64,000 nucleotides of DNA, taken from the NCBI RefSeq assembly GCF_002994745.2, contig NC_037091.1, positions 34,102,612 through 34,166,611 of the forward strand, given 5' to 3'. This DNA comes from Rosa chinensis (lineage: Eukaryota; Streptophyta; Magnoliopsida; Rosales; Rosaceae). The notes under the pieces are model-generated. The model made no database searches. It saw only the letters and a list, made by a program, of their open reading frames with translations, and was not told the DNA's origin. Both the position numbers and the translations under genes were made by a program. Below, one piece after another: positions 1 to 11,155 of this stretch (the stretch's first letter is position 1; each line of letters opens with the position of its first letter).

Positions 1-11
1 TTTTTTTGTAG

Positions 12-1774
12 AGGGCCTGCGCTATAACCTTACTCGTGAAGAAGAGTGCCGTGTGGAACGTATCAGAGGCTGCTGGCGGAATCACAATCTTCTGGACCTT
101 TGCCTTCTCACTGGTTGGGAGTTGTTGGTTGATCAACAATTGACTCGCGCTGTTGGTAAGCAGTTTCCTCCACAGCATGCCTTAGTTCAGTTTGCCCCAA
201 GTTAAGTTGTTGTTTTTTTTTTTTTGTTTTTTTTTTTTGTAGAAACTCCACCGGGTAATAAAGCGAGCCGGGACGCCTTTGCTAAAGCCATGGATCGTGC
301 TGAGATCGACAATTTTTTGGCGAGTATGTACGCCTCCGGGCTAGCAGGGAAGCAAACTATTGTTGATCCGGAAACATTGGATCTAAGTCAGTCGGAGGTT
401 CCCGTGGTGCTACCTATGTCGCACCACTCGCATCTTGGTAGCGACGGCACGCCAGTCGTTCAGGCGGGGACTGGTGTGGCTAGTGAGGCTGTGCCACTGA
501 AAGAGAGGGCGTCTGCCATCCGACGCGGGGTACACAAGGAGAAAACGGTGCGGCCGGCGGAGACCGTCACCATTGCGGGGTTGGGGCCGCCGCTGAGGGG
601 ATCGAGGCTTGCTCCTGCTGGAAGCACACAGGTGCTTCAGCGAAAACGCCGTCAAAATGACTCTGGTGGGGAAGAGGAGGATGATGTGGAAACCACTGGG
701 GCCCGCCGGCAGAAGAGGGCATGACAGGCTAGGCCCAAGGCTCCCGTGGACGTGGAGAGAGAGGTGCCCGCGAGCGACCTAGACTCTTTTGCCGCGTACG
801 CCGAGTTCTTAAATGACGGTGAGCGGGAATTTCTTTACCACCTCTGCGAGCGGCTTGGGTTCGGCGGCCTGGAGGGGATTGTATGCTCAACCGCCGTTGA
901 CCAATTGCCCTTCAGCACGGCCTTTGGGCATCTCTCTGTTGGACTGCACGAGATGTTCCTGGCGGAGTCGAAACAGCCTCGGGTCGAGCGGGAGCTCAGG
1001 GAGGAGGTGACGGGTCTTCAGAGGGAACTGGGGGAGGCCCAGGACAGGTTGGCGGACATAGAGCGGCGCCTGACAAAGGCTGACTGTGATGCAGCGGATG
1101 CCCGTGGCAAGTTGGTCGTCGCCAGTGAGCGGGACCTGGAGAGGAACAATCAAGCCTCCAAGCTGGAGCAAGATATGCCCCTGCTGCAAGATCGGGTGGC
1201 CGCCAAGGATAAGAAGGTTGAGATCCTGCAGCGGGAGTCTGCTGCCAGACTGGCTGAGGTTAAAAGGTTGGAGGGTGAAGTTGCTCGCCTAGGGGCTGAG
1301 GGAAGTCATGTTGCGGCCGCCGCTATGGAGGCATTCAAGCAGTAGGTGGAATATAAGAAGGCGCTGACTGAGGCGGCGAAGGCGGGTGCCCTTGCCAATG
1401 TGGAGATGCCGAAGGAGAAAGGCGCCATTGATTGGGCGAAGGCGTCCATGCCCGTCGTGCCGCCAGCTAAGGATGCTCCGCCAGCTAAGGGTACGGCCCT
1501 TGCCCAGGTTAATGGTGCTTGCTCGAGTAGTGGGGAAAGTGGGGCACTCCCGGGGGATGACTCCCAGCGGAGTCCTCCTCGTACCCAGTCGGAGGTGTCC
1601 CGTGCTGGGTTCTTGGTGGGCCATACTCGGGCGAATGGTACAATAGAGACTCCAAGTCTCACTGCCCGAGGGTCTGACCAAACAAGCCGCCTACATCCGC
1701 CGCCGCATGCTGAAGGTGGAGATGCCGATGGCAACCGAGCCAACCCTAGAAAGATGAAGTGTTTTTTTTTGTAG
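12..1774 (+). pseudogene. Antisense spliced gene of Tat element A (3' part): gypsy-type transposase-like, coiled coil
   Basis: This gene runs opposite to gag-pol and converges on it. Visible parts are an exon at 12-155, preceded by a T-rich tract ending in TAG and followed by a GTAAG donor; an 87-bp intron; and an exon from 243 after a long poly-T acceptor ending in TAG. The first exon encodes a conserved block (GLRYNLTREEECRVERIRG) that is also found in element B. The long last exon encodes a linker with a basic RKRRQ stretch, then an acidic run, then a coiled-coil rich in Glu, Arg and Leu (about 990-1330), and ends at 1774. Two in-frame stops interrupt it: TGA at 722-724, where the frame expects Arg (CGA to TGA), and TAG at 1343-1345. 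The 5' exons lie beyond the window. The function is unknown; by comparison with copy B it belongs to the 'putative gypsy type transposon' proteins of plant Tat elements. Confidence 0.72.
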
Positions 1775-2115
1775 CCGCTGAGGCGTAATTTTTTGATGTA
1801 AAGAACTCTTTTGGGTGGGGAGTCCCAGCCCTATATATATGAAATTTCGAAATTTGGTGTTTGTCATGATATGTCTGTACCGCTAGAGTTTTGACTAAGA
1901 GTTTTGCTTTTGCTAATCAATGAGACATTAAAGGAATTAAGATTGGTCCAAGTGCACAATGTAGCGGACGTGGTCTGCTGACCATTGCTGGCGTTGCCAG
2001 TTGCCCCCAGTGCTAGACTTGGTAACAATGGTTTGAATAATTCCTCGTTTCATTGATAGCTGACTTATCAGCGTTTACAAAAGCGGGGCAGTACCCGTTG
2101 GGTAGCTTCCCTTAG
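1775..2115. other. Convergent 3' region of Tat element A
   Basis: No gene was found between the stop of the antisense gene and the end of the integrase frame. The stretch includes a sequence also present in element B beyond its integrase (26962-27200), so it is the shared 3' untranslated DNA of two convergent transcription units. Confidence 0.6.
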
Positions 2116-3369
2116 CTAAATATTGAACAAAAATTTAGCTAAGTCAAGATGCTCTTGGGTAGCGGCATGACTACTTGTAGTAATACCGAAGGTGCTTGGG
2201 CTAACGACTTCTACAATTTTGTATGGACCTTCCCAAGTTGGGCGGAATTTTGTTGGCGGTGGAATGACTTCCTTCATTACCCAGTCCCCCAGTTGGAGGT
2301 TCCGGGCTTTGACCCTGGCGTTGTAGAAACGCGATACCCGCTGCTTGTTTTGTAGGTTGTGCAGATGGGCCTTGTGTCGTTTTTCCTCTAGGAGGTCCTT
2401 GTCAAGGTTGACGTCATCGCTGTTGGTCTCTGGGCCGTAGCCTTCGACCCTAGCGGTAGGTTGAGTTACCTCGATAGGTAGGACTGCCTCAGTTCCGAAC
2501 ATCATGCAAAAAGGAGTTTCACCAGTGGCGGAAGTTAGGGTCGTTCTAATGGCCTATAGAACTTCCGGGAGCTTCTCCGCCCATAAACCCTTGGCTTTGT
2601 CTAGTTTCTTTTTTAGCAGCTTCTTGATTATCTTGTTTGCTGCTTCGACCTGGCCGTTGGTTTGGGGGTGAGCGACAGATGCAAAACGCATCTTGGTACC
2701 CAGGTTGGCGGTGAAAGAGATGAGTTCCTTGTTATTGAACTGTGTGCCGTTGTCTGTGATGATTGTATGCGGGACACCGTAGCGGCAGTAGATGTTCTTC
2801 CAGAGGAAGTGGATTACCTTGGCGGTAGTTATTGCCGTCAGGGGCTCCGCCTCTATCCACTTGATGTTGTAGTCGATAGCAACAATAATGTATTTGAACT
2901 GGCCTTTGGCGGTTTGGAATTTTCCCATCAAGTCCAGGCCCCACATTGAGTGAATCCATGGACCGATGATGACCGACAATGGTTCCACTGGTGCATGTGG
3001 GAGATCAGCATGTTGTTGTCATTTGTGACAAGATCTCGATACCCGCCGGGCGTCATTACCTAGTGTAGGCCAAAAGTAGCCTTGTCGCATTGTACGATTA
3101 GCCAAGGATCTGGCGCCCGAGTGGTTTCCACATTCTCCACCGTGTATCGTTGCTAGCACAACCTTTCCCTCCTCTAGGGTTAGACAACGGAGGTTGGGGT
3201 GAGTGAATCCTTGGCGGTAAAGTTTGCCGTTCTGGATGTTGTAGCGGGTTGCTCTCCGCTTGAGCTGTTGCGCCTTGACTTTGTCCTTTGGCAATGTCCC
3301 GTTGCGCTTGTATTCAATAATCTCGTCCATCCAGCTAGGATTGACCTCAATGTTGAAGATCTCCGCCAT
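2116..3369 (-). pseudogene. Integrase of Tat element A
   Basis: This is the integrase that would join the cDNA to host DNA. Three open segments (3019-3369, 2554-2988, 2116-2505) make the domain. It starts with an HHCC-type zinc finger (GGECGNHSGARS, then CHK). The catalytic core follows, with Asp in VAIDYNIKW, Asp in IITDNGTQFNN and Glu in HPQTNGQVEAANK. The C-terminal part (FGTEAVLPIEVTQP, then GDWVMKEVIPP) is typical of gypsy integrases. Stops separate the segments near 3018 and 2553. The C-terminus lacks about 56 bp that are present in copy B, so the last residues read out of frame. It is not functional. Confidence 0.9.
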
Positions 3370-5384
3370 GGTTTTTGTGATACTTGGCTTGTCGAGATAC
3401 TCTACTCTTGTGTCCGGTGGACTTTGATGTGGCTGGGCGGTTGCCAGTCTTGCTAGTGAATCAGCCTTGGCGTTCTTTTCCCTGGGGATTTGTGTGATGG
3501 TGTGAAAATTGAAATTTTTTTAGCAGTGTCTTGACGTACCCTAAGTATGCCGCTAACTGTTGGTCCTTGGCTTGAAAGCTGTCGTTGACCTAGTTAACTA
3601 CTAACTGAGAGTTGCTGAAGATGTTGACACTGTCAGCCCCTGAATCTATGGCGAGGAATAGGCCAGCAATGAGTGCTTCATACTCCGCCATATTGTTTGA
3701 GGCTTTGAAGTTGAATTTCAATGCGTATTCCACGCTCAGCCCCCCTGGTCCTGTTACGATGACTCCGGTGCCACTGGCCTTAGCGCTAGCGGAGCCGTCC
3801 ACATGCAGGTTCCAGTCTGACCGCTGGGGAGCTGGCTCTTTAGCGGTCACCATTTCCGTTTCGAGCGCTGCATCGATTTTGGATTCAAGTTGATGCTCGG
3901 TGAGTTCAGCAATGAAATCTGCCACCGCCTGGCCCTTTATGGCGGTTCTTGGTTGGTAAACAATGTCAAACTCGCTGAGCTCGATGGCCCACTTGCTGAG
4001 GCGCCCCGAATGTTCAGGGTTCTGCATTACTTGTCTCAGCGGTTGATTGGTTAACACATGGATTGTGTGGGCTTGGAAGTACTAGCGGAGGCGTCTGGCG
4101 AACAACGATGAGTGCGAGAGCAAGTTGCTCTAAGGGAGGATACCTTGTTTCCGCTCTGTTCATGCCTCTGCCAGCATAGAACACTGGGAGCTCATCCTGG
4201 TTCTCCCGCCGGACGATGGCGCAGCTCACCGCTGGTTGTGATACCGCTAGGTATATGTATAGTGTTTCTCCTTGCACAGGAATGGAAAGGAGTAGAACTG
4301 CTGCCAGGTACTCTTTCAAGCCTTGGAGCGCCGCCTGGCACTCTGGGTTCCAGTTGATGACTTTCTTGTGAGTCGTTTTAAGGACTTTGAAAAATGGGGC
4401 GCACCTATCAGTGAGTCTGGAGATGAATCGAGACAGGGCGGTCAGCTTGCCCTTGAGGCTTTGGACGTGCACCTTCCATTCTGGGTCCTTCAAGTCGAGG
4501 ATGGCTTGCACCTTGTTAGGGTTAGCTTCGATGCCTCGTTCACTGACGATATAACCCAGAAATTTGCTGGCGGTGATGCCTAAGAAACATTTTTCTGGGT
4601 TGAGGTGCATACCATAGGCCAAGAGGATGGTTACTATGATTTTGAGGTTTGCCACATGTCCGCTGGCCTTTACGCTCTTGACCAACATGTCGTCCACGTA
4701 GACCTCGATTATCTTGCCCAGATGTTCCGCGAACATGGCGTTCATCAGTCGCTGATAAGTTGCACTTGCATTCTTCAGACCGAAAGGCATAACATTGTAG
4801 CAATATAGGCCTTTGTCGGTGGTGAAGGTGGTGCGTTCCTGGTTGCCGGGATGCATCTTGATCTGATTATAGCCGAAGAAAGCGTCCATCATGCTGAGGA
4901 GCTCATGTCCGGCGGTTGCACCATCTAGTTGATCAATGTGGGGTAGTGGAAAACTATCTTTTGGGCATGCCTTGTTAAGATTTTTGAAGTCGACACACAT
5001 CCGCTACTTGCTGCTAGGCTTTTTGACCATAACCAGGTTGGAAATCCACTGGGGATAGATGACTTGGCGGATGAACTCAATGCCCTGGAGCTTGGCAACT
5101 TCTTCTCTTATTGCACGGTATTTCTCTTCGTCGAAGGCTCTCCACTTCTGTTTGATAGGATAGAAGGATGGTTTGATGCTCAACTTGTGTGTGATGATTT
5201 CAGGGGAGATACCTGGCATGTCTGCATATGACCAGGCAAAGGCCGCAGCGTTGTCACGTAGGAACTGAGTGAGTTTCGCCGCCACCTCTGGGTCTAATTG
5301 AGCGCCTATGCGGACTGTCCGCTTAGGGTCCTCGTCAGAGATGCTGACAACCTTTAATGACGTTTCTGGATTGACTGGCTCCAT
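3370..5384 (-). pseudogene. Reverse transcriptase and dual RNase H of Tat element A
   Basis: The reverse transcriptase is split by one in-frame TAG at 5001-5003, where copy B has Trp (WRMCVDF). Its landmarks are MCVDFKNLNKACPKDSFPLP, MDAFFGYNQIKMHP, MPFGLKNASATYQRLM and the catalytic YVDDMLVKS. A first RNase H-like region follows (YLAVSQPAVSCAIVRR). It is broken by a frameshift near 4080. A second RNase H lies at about 3590-3850 (NLHVDGSASAKASG, NNMAEYEALIAGL). In this copy the second carboxylate motif reads SNSQLV instead of SDSQLV, so an expected catalytic Asp is Asn. The double RNase H is a recognised Tat-lineage trait. Confidence 0.9.
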
Positions 5385-5534
5385 CTTTACATACTTCTTC
5401 TCGTCATCCTTAGGATCCTCAAAGATATTTGGTGGCGGTGCCTAACTGCCCACCGCTAGGATCTCATGGCGGCGGGTTGATCGTTCTATAGTAGTTGAAT
5501 AACATTCTCGTGCCAACTGCTGACTTCCCTTGAC

Positions 5535-5867
5535 ACAGCCTATGCCGTTGGGTGTGGGGAACTTCATGAGCAGCATGTATCCGGCGATGATGCACTTGAG
5601 CTTGTTGAGTGCTGGTCGACCAGTGATGGCGTTATATGAGCTAAAATAATCGACAATTATGAACTATGTATGTATCTCTGCCATACATGGACTAGCGCCA
5701 ATAACTAGCCGCATATAGTCAGAACCCAGCGGTTGTGTGACGTCACTGAAGAAGCTAAACAGTGGCTCATGATCTTGGAGTAGTTTTCTATTCCGCTTAA
5801 GGTCGTTGTAACAGCCGGTGAATATGACATTGACAGCGGACCCGCTATCCACCAGGATTCTTCCCAC
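5535..5867 (-). pseudogene. Aspartic protease of Tat element A
   Basis: A retropepsin-like domain that would cleave the Gag-Pol polyprotein. The active-site motif DSGSAVNVIF is present near its start, followed by DVTQPLGSDYMRLVIGASPC. A TAG stop at 5664-5666 replaces a Glu codon present in copy B, and the rest of the domain (FIIVD...SSYNAITGRP) continues in the same frame after it. The region from here to the reverse transcriptase is a linker with further stops. Confidence 0.8.
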
Positions 5868-6025
5868 TGACCATTTGCCGAGACGTCGATCAAGAATGGG
5901 TCGTCATGGGGCAGATGTACTCCGCATTCCTCCTCCTCTGAGAAGGTAATGGGCTCCCAACCAGACTTTGGGAGTTTGGCGGATCTTTCGTAGCGGATGT
6001 TGCAGACTTCCTTTGGGTGATTAGC

Positions 6026-7831
6026 TCATGCATATCGCTTTCTTACCCTGTAAGACATGTTGGTGATTGGAGCACCGCCGTCGATGGTGTTGATGTGGCC
6101 CAAGGGCTCAATGTCGGCGATCACAGGTGGCGGTTGGCGCACCTTGAATTTCTCCATCTTGCCATCATGGTACAAGGTCTCAATGGCCGTTTTGAGAGCA
6201 TTGCAGCTGTTGGTATTGTGACCGCTGTCCTCATAGTATTTGCACCACCTGCCGGTGTTTCTTGGTTTGCCCGCTTTTGGGTATCTTCCTGGGGGCGGCG
6301 GTGTGGTCTGATCCTTGCACTGATTGTATATTTCCTCATACGAGGCTGTGAGGACTGTAAATACTGCATACCGCTGAGAGGACTCTGTTTGTTTGTTGCG
6401 GTTGTCCCCATGGGATGGGCGTTTTCCCTTGTAGTGTTGGTCCTTCTGTCGCTTGTTCTGGTAATGGCCATGTTGCCACTCCTTCTTCTTGTCAGTTGGC
6501 GGTGCGGCGGGAGTTTTGCTAGTGGTCTCCTGATGATTGGAGGAGGGTTGTGTTGATTTTGTTGGTGTTGCTGGTGGCGGTGGGGTTTCTCCATATGTGA
6601 TGAATTCTACTTGGGCATGAATGACCGCTTCACTCATGAGGTAGTCGTACACCGCATTTGGATGATTGTAGTTGAGGTGATAGAGGAATGTCCCCTTGAG
6701 GAGTCCCTGCTTGAAAGCCGCCGAAGCCATTGTTTTATCAAGATCGCGGCATTGAGATGCTGTCGCCCGCCACCTTGTGACGAATGCCTTTAGTGTTTCT
6801 TCCGTACCCTGCTTGACGTTGAACAGCTGGCTTGTATTATGGTGTCCGGCGGATAGTAGGATGAACCAAGAAAGAAAAGCGTGTGATAACGCCTGGAATG
6901 AGTCAATGGATCCCGGCGGGCACTCGAAGAACTAGTTCATTGCCTCATTGTCCAGCGTTTCGCTGAACAAGTGGCACAGGGTGGCGTCATCGAATACCTT
7001 GTTGTTGGTGACCTTCTTGAAGGTGTCCATATGGACGAATGGATCAGTCTTACCGCTGTAATGTGACATTTTTGGAGTCTTTGCGTACGCCGGTCTGACA
7101 ACTTACAGAATCGCAGCGATGAATGGTCCTGGCCTGGACGAGAAAAGCAGATTTGAAATTGGCGCTGGGGCGCCTGATTCCGCCCGGATTAACCTTTGTT
7201 CCAACTGCTGCATCCTTTCCAGTATTTGAGCGGTTGCGTCGCCAGCAGGGCCTGGCCGGGCATTCCGCTGGACTGATCCTCGCCTGGGGGCAGATGGGTT
7301 TGCCTCGGTTCTTGCCCTAGCCCTCGAGCGGTGGGTGTGCAGCTATGATTCTGCCTCATGCTCCAACATTAGCTGGGGCACGGGGGGCGACCCCATTCCC
7401 AATATCTCTGGTGGGTTCTGCAGGACCTGCATATGCACGACTGGTGCTGGTACTAATGCGCCGGTACTAGGCCGGCTGTGCCTGGTGCTCCGTGATTGTT
7501 CGCTTCGTGCCGGGTTGGCAGTTGCCTCCAGTGTTCTTTTTAGCTCATCAAAATGTGACACCAGCGTGGCCACCTGCTTTTGGGCCTCGGCCTTTTCTTT
7601 GCACTCTTGTTCGCGCTCTCTGTTTGCCTTGTGAAGATTCGCCAGTGCCAGCTCATATAGAGAGGTGAGGTCTTGGCCTGGTGGGCGGCTGCTACTTGGG
7701 TTTGTCTCACTGCCGGGGTTTACCGGGGTGCTCAAAAGTGCGTGGTTGATGCTTACCGCTGGGTTGTTGGGTTGGGGAATGGCGGACTGGTCTGCCTGCT
7801 CTTCAGCGTTTCCCCCGCTAATGTTAGTCAT
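6026..7831 (-). pseudogene. Gag of Tat element A
   Basis: This is the structural capsid-nucleocapsid protein. The ATG at 7831 lies 36 bases beyond the primer binding site. The N-terminal 160 residues include a Lys/Glu-rich coiled coil. A TAG at 7343-7345 interrupts the frame. The capsid-like core (MDTFKKVTNNKVFDD, ECPPGSIDSF) follows in the stretch 7050-6730 with further breaks, including a Trp codon turned TAG near 6933. The C-terminal open segment 6026-6730 has a variant zinc knuckle, WCKYYEDSGHNTNSC, and ends with a Pro-rich RQPPPVIADIEPLGHINTIDGG. The plus-strand hydrophobic frame across this region is a shadow. Confidence 0.85.
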
Positions 7832-7866
7832 GGTGATTGTGGTGGGATGATCTTTTGCTCAAGGAT

Positions 7867-7884
7867 TCCCACAGACGGCGCCAA
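7867..7884 (-). promoter_or_regulatory. Primer binding site of Tat element A
   Basis: On the minus strand, immediately after the LTR, the sequence reads TTGGCGCCGTCTGTGGGA. This is the form used by many Tat/Athila elements to prime minus-strand DNA synthesis from a host tRNA 3' end. I cannot decide which tRNA from the sequence alone. Copy B has the same site with two changes. Confidence 0.8.
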
Positions 7885-8394
7885 TGTTAATGCTCAAAGT
7901 CCGGCGGTAGCCGATCTTTCGTTTAACGCGGGTCCGGTGGGCGGACCGCTACTCTGAAGACTTGATGGCCTTCGCTAGCTGTCACACGAGAGACTGGGTG
8001 TCAGAGGGAGACCGCGCCGGGCGGTCTTCACTTCTCTGATGCCTAAGTCAGTCAAGGCATATAGGCAGCATAACAATAAATGAGTAGTAAAATGCATAAT
8101 TAATGAGGAGAGAGGAAAGAACCTTTTATAGGTGAGGAGAAGGTTGATCTTCTTCTTGTTTTCGATGTGGGACTAATGTGCTTCGATTCCCAGCGTCTGG
8201 AGCTTCTGATGCTATCTTGGCGCGGCGCGTGGTGGCGCATCAGCGGTGATCGGGGGGTGATCCGGGGCTGAGGCGGTAGCCCGCCTGGCTGGGTTTCCGT
8301 AGGTCACTCCTTTGGTGGGAGTTGGTATCTCTGGCGGTACAATGAGCGTGGCTCATTATAGCTAATTATGCTTGCAAATGCACATGTAGGTACA
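7885..8394 (-). repeat. 5' LTR of Tat element A
   Basis: This is a 510-bp LTR, read on the minus strand from TGTACCTACATG at 8394 to GAGCATTAACA at 7885, with TG...CA ends. It aligns throughout with the 513- and 515-bp LTRs of element B. A TATA box (CTATAAAAGG on the minus strand) lies at about 8122-8131, which would start the genomic transcript. The outer 5 bp are AGTAG (8395-8399); the matching duplication would be outside the window. Confidence 0.9.
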
Positions 8395-9007
8395 AGTAGT
8401 AAATCAAATAATACTACAGATATTACAGAATATTACAGATCACAGAATATTACAGAATATCTACATAAATAAGGTAAATATGACTCACGCCAACAAAATG
8501 AACTGATGGGACGTTGTATCTGAACTTCAACGTACAAACCTTGTTCATCTTTCAGATGTCATATGCTCTTGTGATTCCTATGTGGTGCAAAAGTTTAAAC
8601 CTCAACTTGTTTTGGATCACATCTAACTCTTCCTTATTTAAGAGTACTGAATTGTTAGTTGCTGGGAAATAAAAGAAAAGAAAAACCAATTCATAATCAA
8701 TCTCTCAGTGAGGGTTAGCCTATTAGGAGCTGATGATGCAGATACAATTCACAGCTTAGGATTTATAAGCAACTCATGCAATTTGTCTAAGAAGAAAAAA
8801 GCATTGTCTCTGAAAATTTTATTCTTCATACAACCGCATATACGTAAGCTATATATGGAGTTCAACCTCCAGAAATATTACATGAAAAAGGTAAAGAAAC
8901 CAAAGAAAATAAAAAGAAAAGAGGATAATACATAAACTCAACTCATCCCAGAATGAAAAGGTAAAACTAATTATATGTGTCTGGTACTAAAACTTTGTCT
9001 CAGCTAA
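8395..9007. other. Flank of Tat element A and 3' region of the AVT1-like gene
   Basis: No gene is seen here. The first 100 bases contain short repeats of TACAGAATATTACAGA. The remainder is AT-rich and probably includes the 3' untranslated region of the transporter gene on the minus strand. Confidence 0.5.
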
Positions 9008-11155
9008 TCAGTGAGCGCTGCTCAGATTCTGCATGAGCAACTTTGATGAGGAAATGGTTCCAAACACTCCAAGAACAAACCCAAATGCAATCAAGGTGAA
9101 GTTTAGGACCAGAAGAGGCCTTGATATCTGAGCCCAACAGATCTTGAGGTAGAAGGCACAAGGGAAAATGACACAAATAGCAATGCTTACAAGGGATCCA
9201 GTGAGGCTGAGAACATACTGAAAATATGGAACTGACAGAGCTAGTGCGAGAATCACCAGAAGTAGAAAGGAACCAGCAGTACCTCTCACAATCAACTTTG
9301 TTCTTGAACTCATGGAATCTGGGAGATTATGCTCCAGCTGGATTGCCATTGGTGCAAATTCCAAAGCATATTTGGTTATTGGTGTGAGCACTGTGGCCCA
9401 TAGTGCAATCTTTGTAACAATAAGATGGGGAGGCATGCTTAGAGTGATTTGGGGATTTACTTGGGGACCAAACAACTTGGCACCCATGAAGGCTAGAGCG
9501 CCGTAAAGCAGAGTGACCAAGCTGAAGCTTATTATAGATACCTGCAGGAAAATTTGAGACACATAAGTGAGAAGTTACAAGGAAAAATCAAGCAAATCTA
9601 GAATAACATGTTCTATAATTGGTTATGGCGAAATTATTCTCTTGTTGGATTCCCGAACATGTTACATTGTCGGATTGTTAATTATGAGTATAAATAAAAT
9701 AAGAGTCACATTCGGCGAGAATATATAAATCGATCTTCGGGATCAACTATCTAGACTCTTATGTTACTATTTGTTAGGGACTATAAATTAGTTAGGTTTT
9801 CGTTTTAAGCTAGGGTATCAAATCAAATGTCCGACAACCTTATGGCCAAAGAACATACAACCCTTGATTTCCAAGAGAACAGTATAAGATTGTAGCATAT
9901 ATATTTTTATGAGACCAAAAAGATTATCATATCTTTTTCAAGTTAAAAGATTATAGCACATTAACTAGTTATTAACATTTGAGAGGTAAAGTACCTTGGT
10001 GAACTTGGAAGGATCTTTCATGGCCTTGTATAAATTAGGAAAGACAATATGTCCTGCATAGCTGAAGATATAAAGGCCAGATATTGCAGGAATGTTTTGA
10101 ATCTGAAGGACTGGTATACTATGATTAGCTTTCACCCCTCCAAAAATGCCTGTGCATGCCACTGATGAAAAAATGGCAACTGACATGAGAACACCACCAA
10201 AGGAAAGGAATGATATGGAAGAGAGATCTCTCAACCACAGACTTGGCAGAGCAATCAGAACCGCCACCAACGTCAGGAGCTGAGATCTCGATAACTTGGC
10301 CCATGGAATCTGAACTTGGGTCCCCGAGAAAACTCTGTTTATGTTGTCATGCAATGAGATGGTGTAGGACACAAGGGCCATGAAGATCTCCAAGTAAATG
10401 AAGGTTGCTGCTAGGAGTTTTCCTTTGGTTCCAAATGCATTCTGTCCAATATCTGTGTAGCTTCTTGACTTGGGATGTTTGTCTAGGCATTTCCCGAGTA
10501 GATGAGAACAATAAGCACATACAACACCAAGTCCAATCATTAAGAATGCAGAAACCCACCCTCCAGATTCTATGGCATATGGAGTTGATAACTGCCCCAA
10601 ACCTGTAGCACACACCACAGAAAATCAATCATATTAATAATTGCCATGTAGCTCATGAATGCAATAAGAAAAATTATATATGTATGTATAAGATAAATTA
10701 TATATATGTATGTGTGACACAGCTGATAGATAATAATCAGACATGTTCATCTTTATCGAAAATGGTTTTGGTCATTTGGACTGAATTGTGCAACAAATAC
10801 GTACAGTTCGTTATCGTGAGATGAACCTGAAATGATAACCATCTTGAGAACATAAATCCGCATACTTAATTGTGCTGAGTTGTAGAAGACATTGTTACGT
10901 ACCTATGAGCATCCCAGTCATGTTGATCACAGCATGAGTAACAGAATTATTGGACTCTCCATGTTGCTTATCATCGCTAACATCTGAGTCGACTTTCTTA
11001 CAGCTCTCGAAACTTTGCTCACATTTGCACACTTTGTTTTCCTCCAGGCAAACACTGCAGCCTAGTTCATTCAGAGCCAAGTTCCTGCCATGCACCGACT
11101 CACTAGCAACTTGGTTTTGGTGCGGAAGACACTTTGATTGAAACCACTTGAACAT
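9008..11155 (-). CDS. AVT1-type vacuolar amino acid transporter
   Basis: This is a multi-pass transporter of the amino acid/auxin permease (Aa_trans) family; AVT1 proteins move amino acids across the vacuolar membrane. Three exons with GT-AG introns are seen: 11155-10903, 10602-9995 and 9541-9008. Joined they give 464 codons. The N-terminus is a short Cys-, Asp- and Ser-rich soluble segment. The core starts with VTHAVINMTGMLIGLGQLSTPYA split across intron 1 (in two parts, MLIG and LGQLSTPYAIESGGW). Many hydrophobic segments follow, for example FLMIGLGVVCAYCSHLL, LAATFIYLEIFMALVSYTIS and LIAFGFVLGVFGTI. The conserved YIFSYAGHIVFPNLYKAMKDP block is present in two contiguous pieces. The short N-terminus resembles the AVT1H subgroup more than the longer AVT1A-D proteins, which is an inference. 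The start at 11155 is the first ATG downstream of a TATA box. The gene appears intact. Confidence 0.88.

Larger units (their letters stand above)
1..8394 (-). mobile_element. Tat-lineage Ty3/gypsy retrotransposon, copy A (partial)
   Basis: This is an LTR retrotransposon read on the minus strand. Its 5' LTR is at 7885-8394, followed leftward by primer binding site, gag, protease, reverse transcriptase, two RNase H domains and integrase. A plus-strand (antisense) gene fills the left end, and the 3' LTR lies outside the window. The domain order protease-RT-RNase H-integrase is that of Ty3/gypsy. The double RNase H and the antisense 3' gene are known traits of the Tat lineage. Copy B at 20657-32288 is the same family in opposite orientation and supplies the reference for reading frames. 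All coding regions carry stops or frameshifts, so the copy is inactive. Confidence 0.93.

Noticed and set aside
6017..6556. Plus-strand frame of 179 codons with several hydrophobic stretches that look like membrane segments
   Set aside because: It lies exactly opposite the gag C-terminus of Tat element A, and the same bases in copy B are not open on that strand in a comparable way. It is a shadow of gag.
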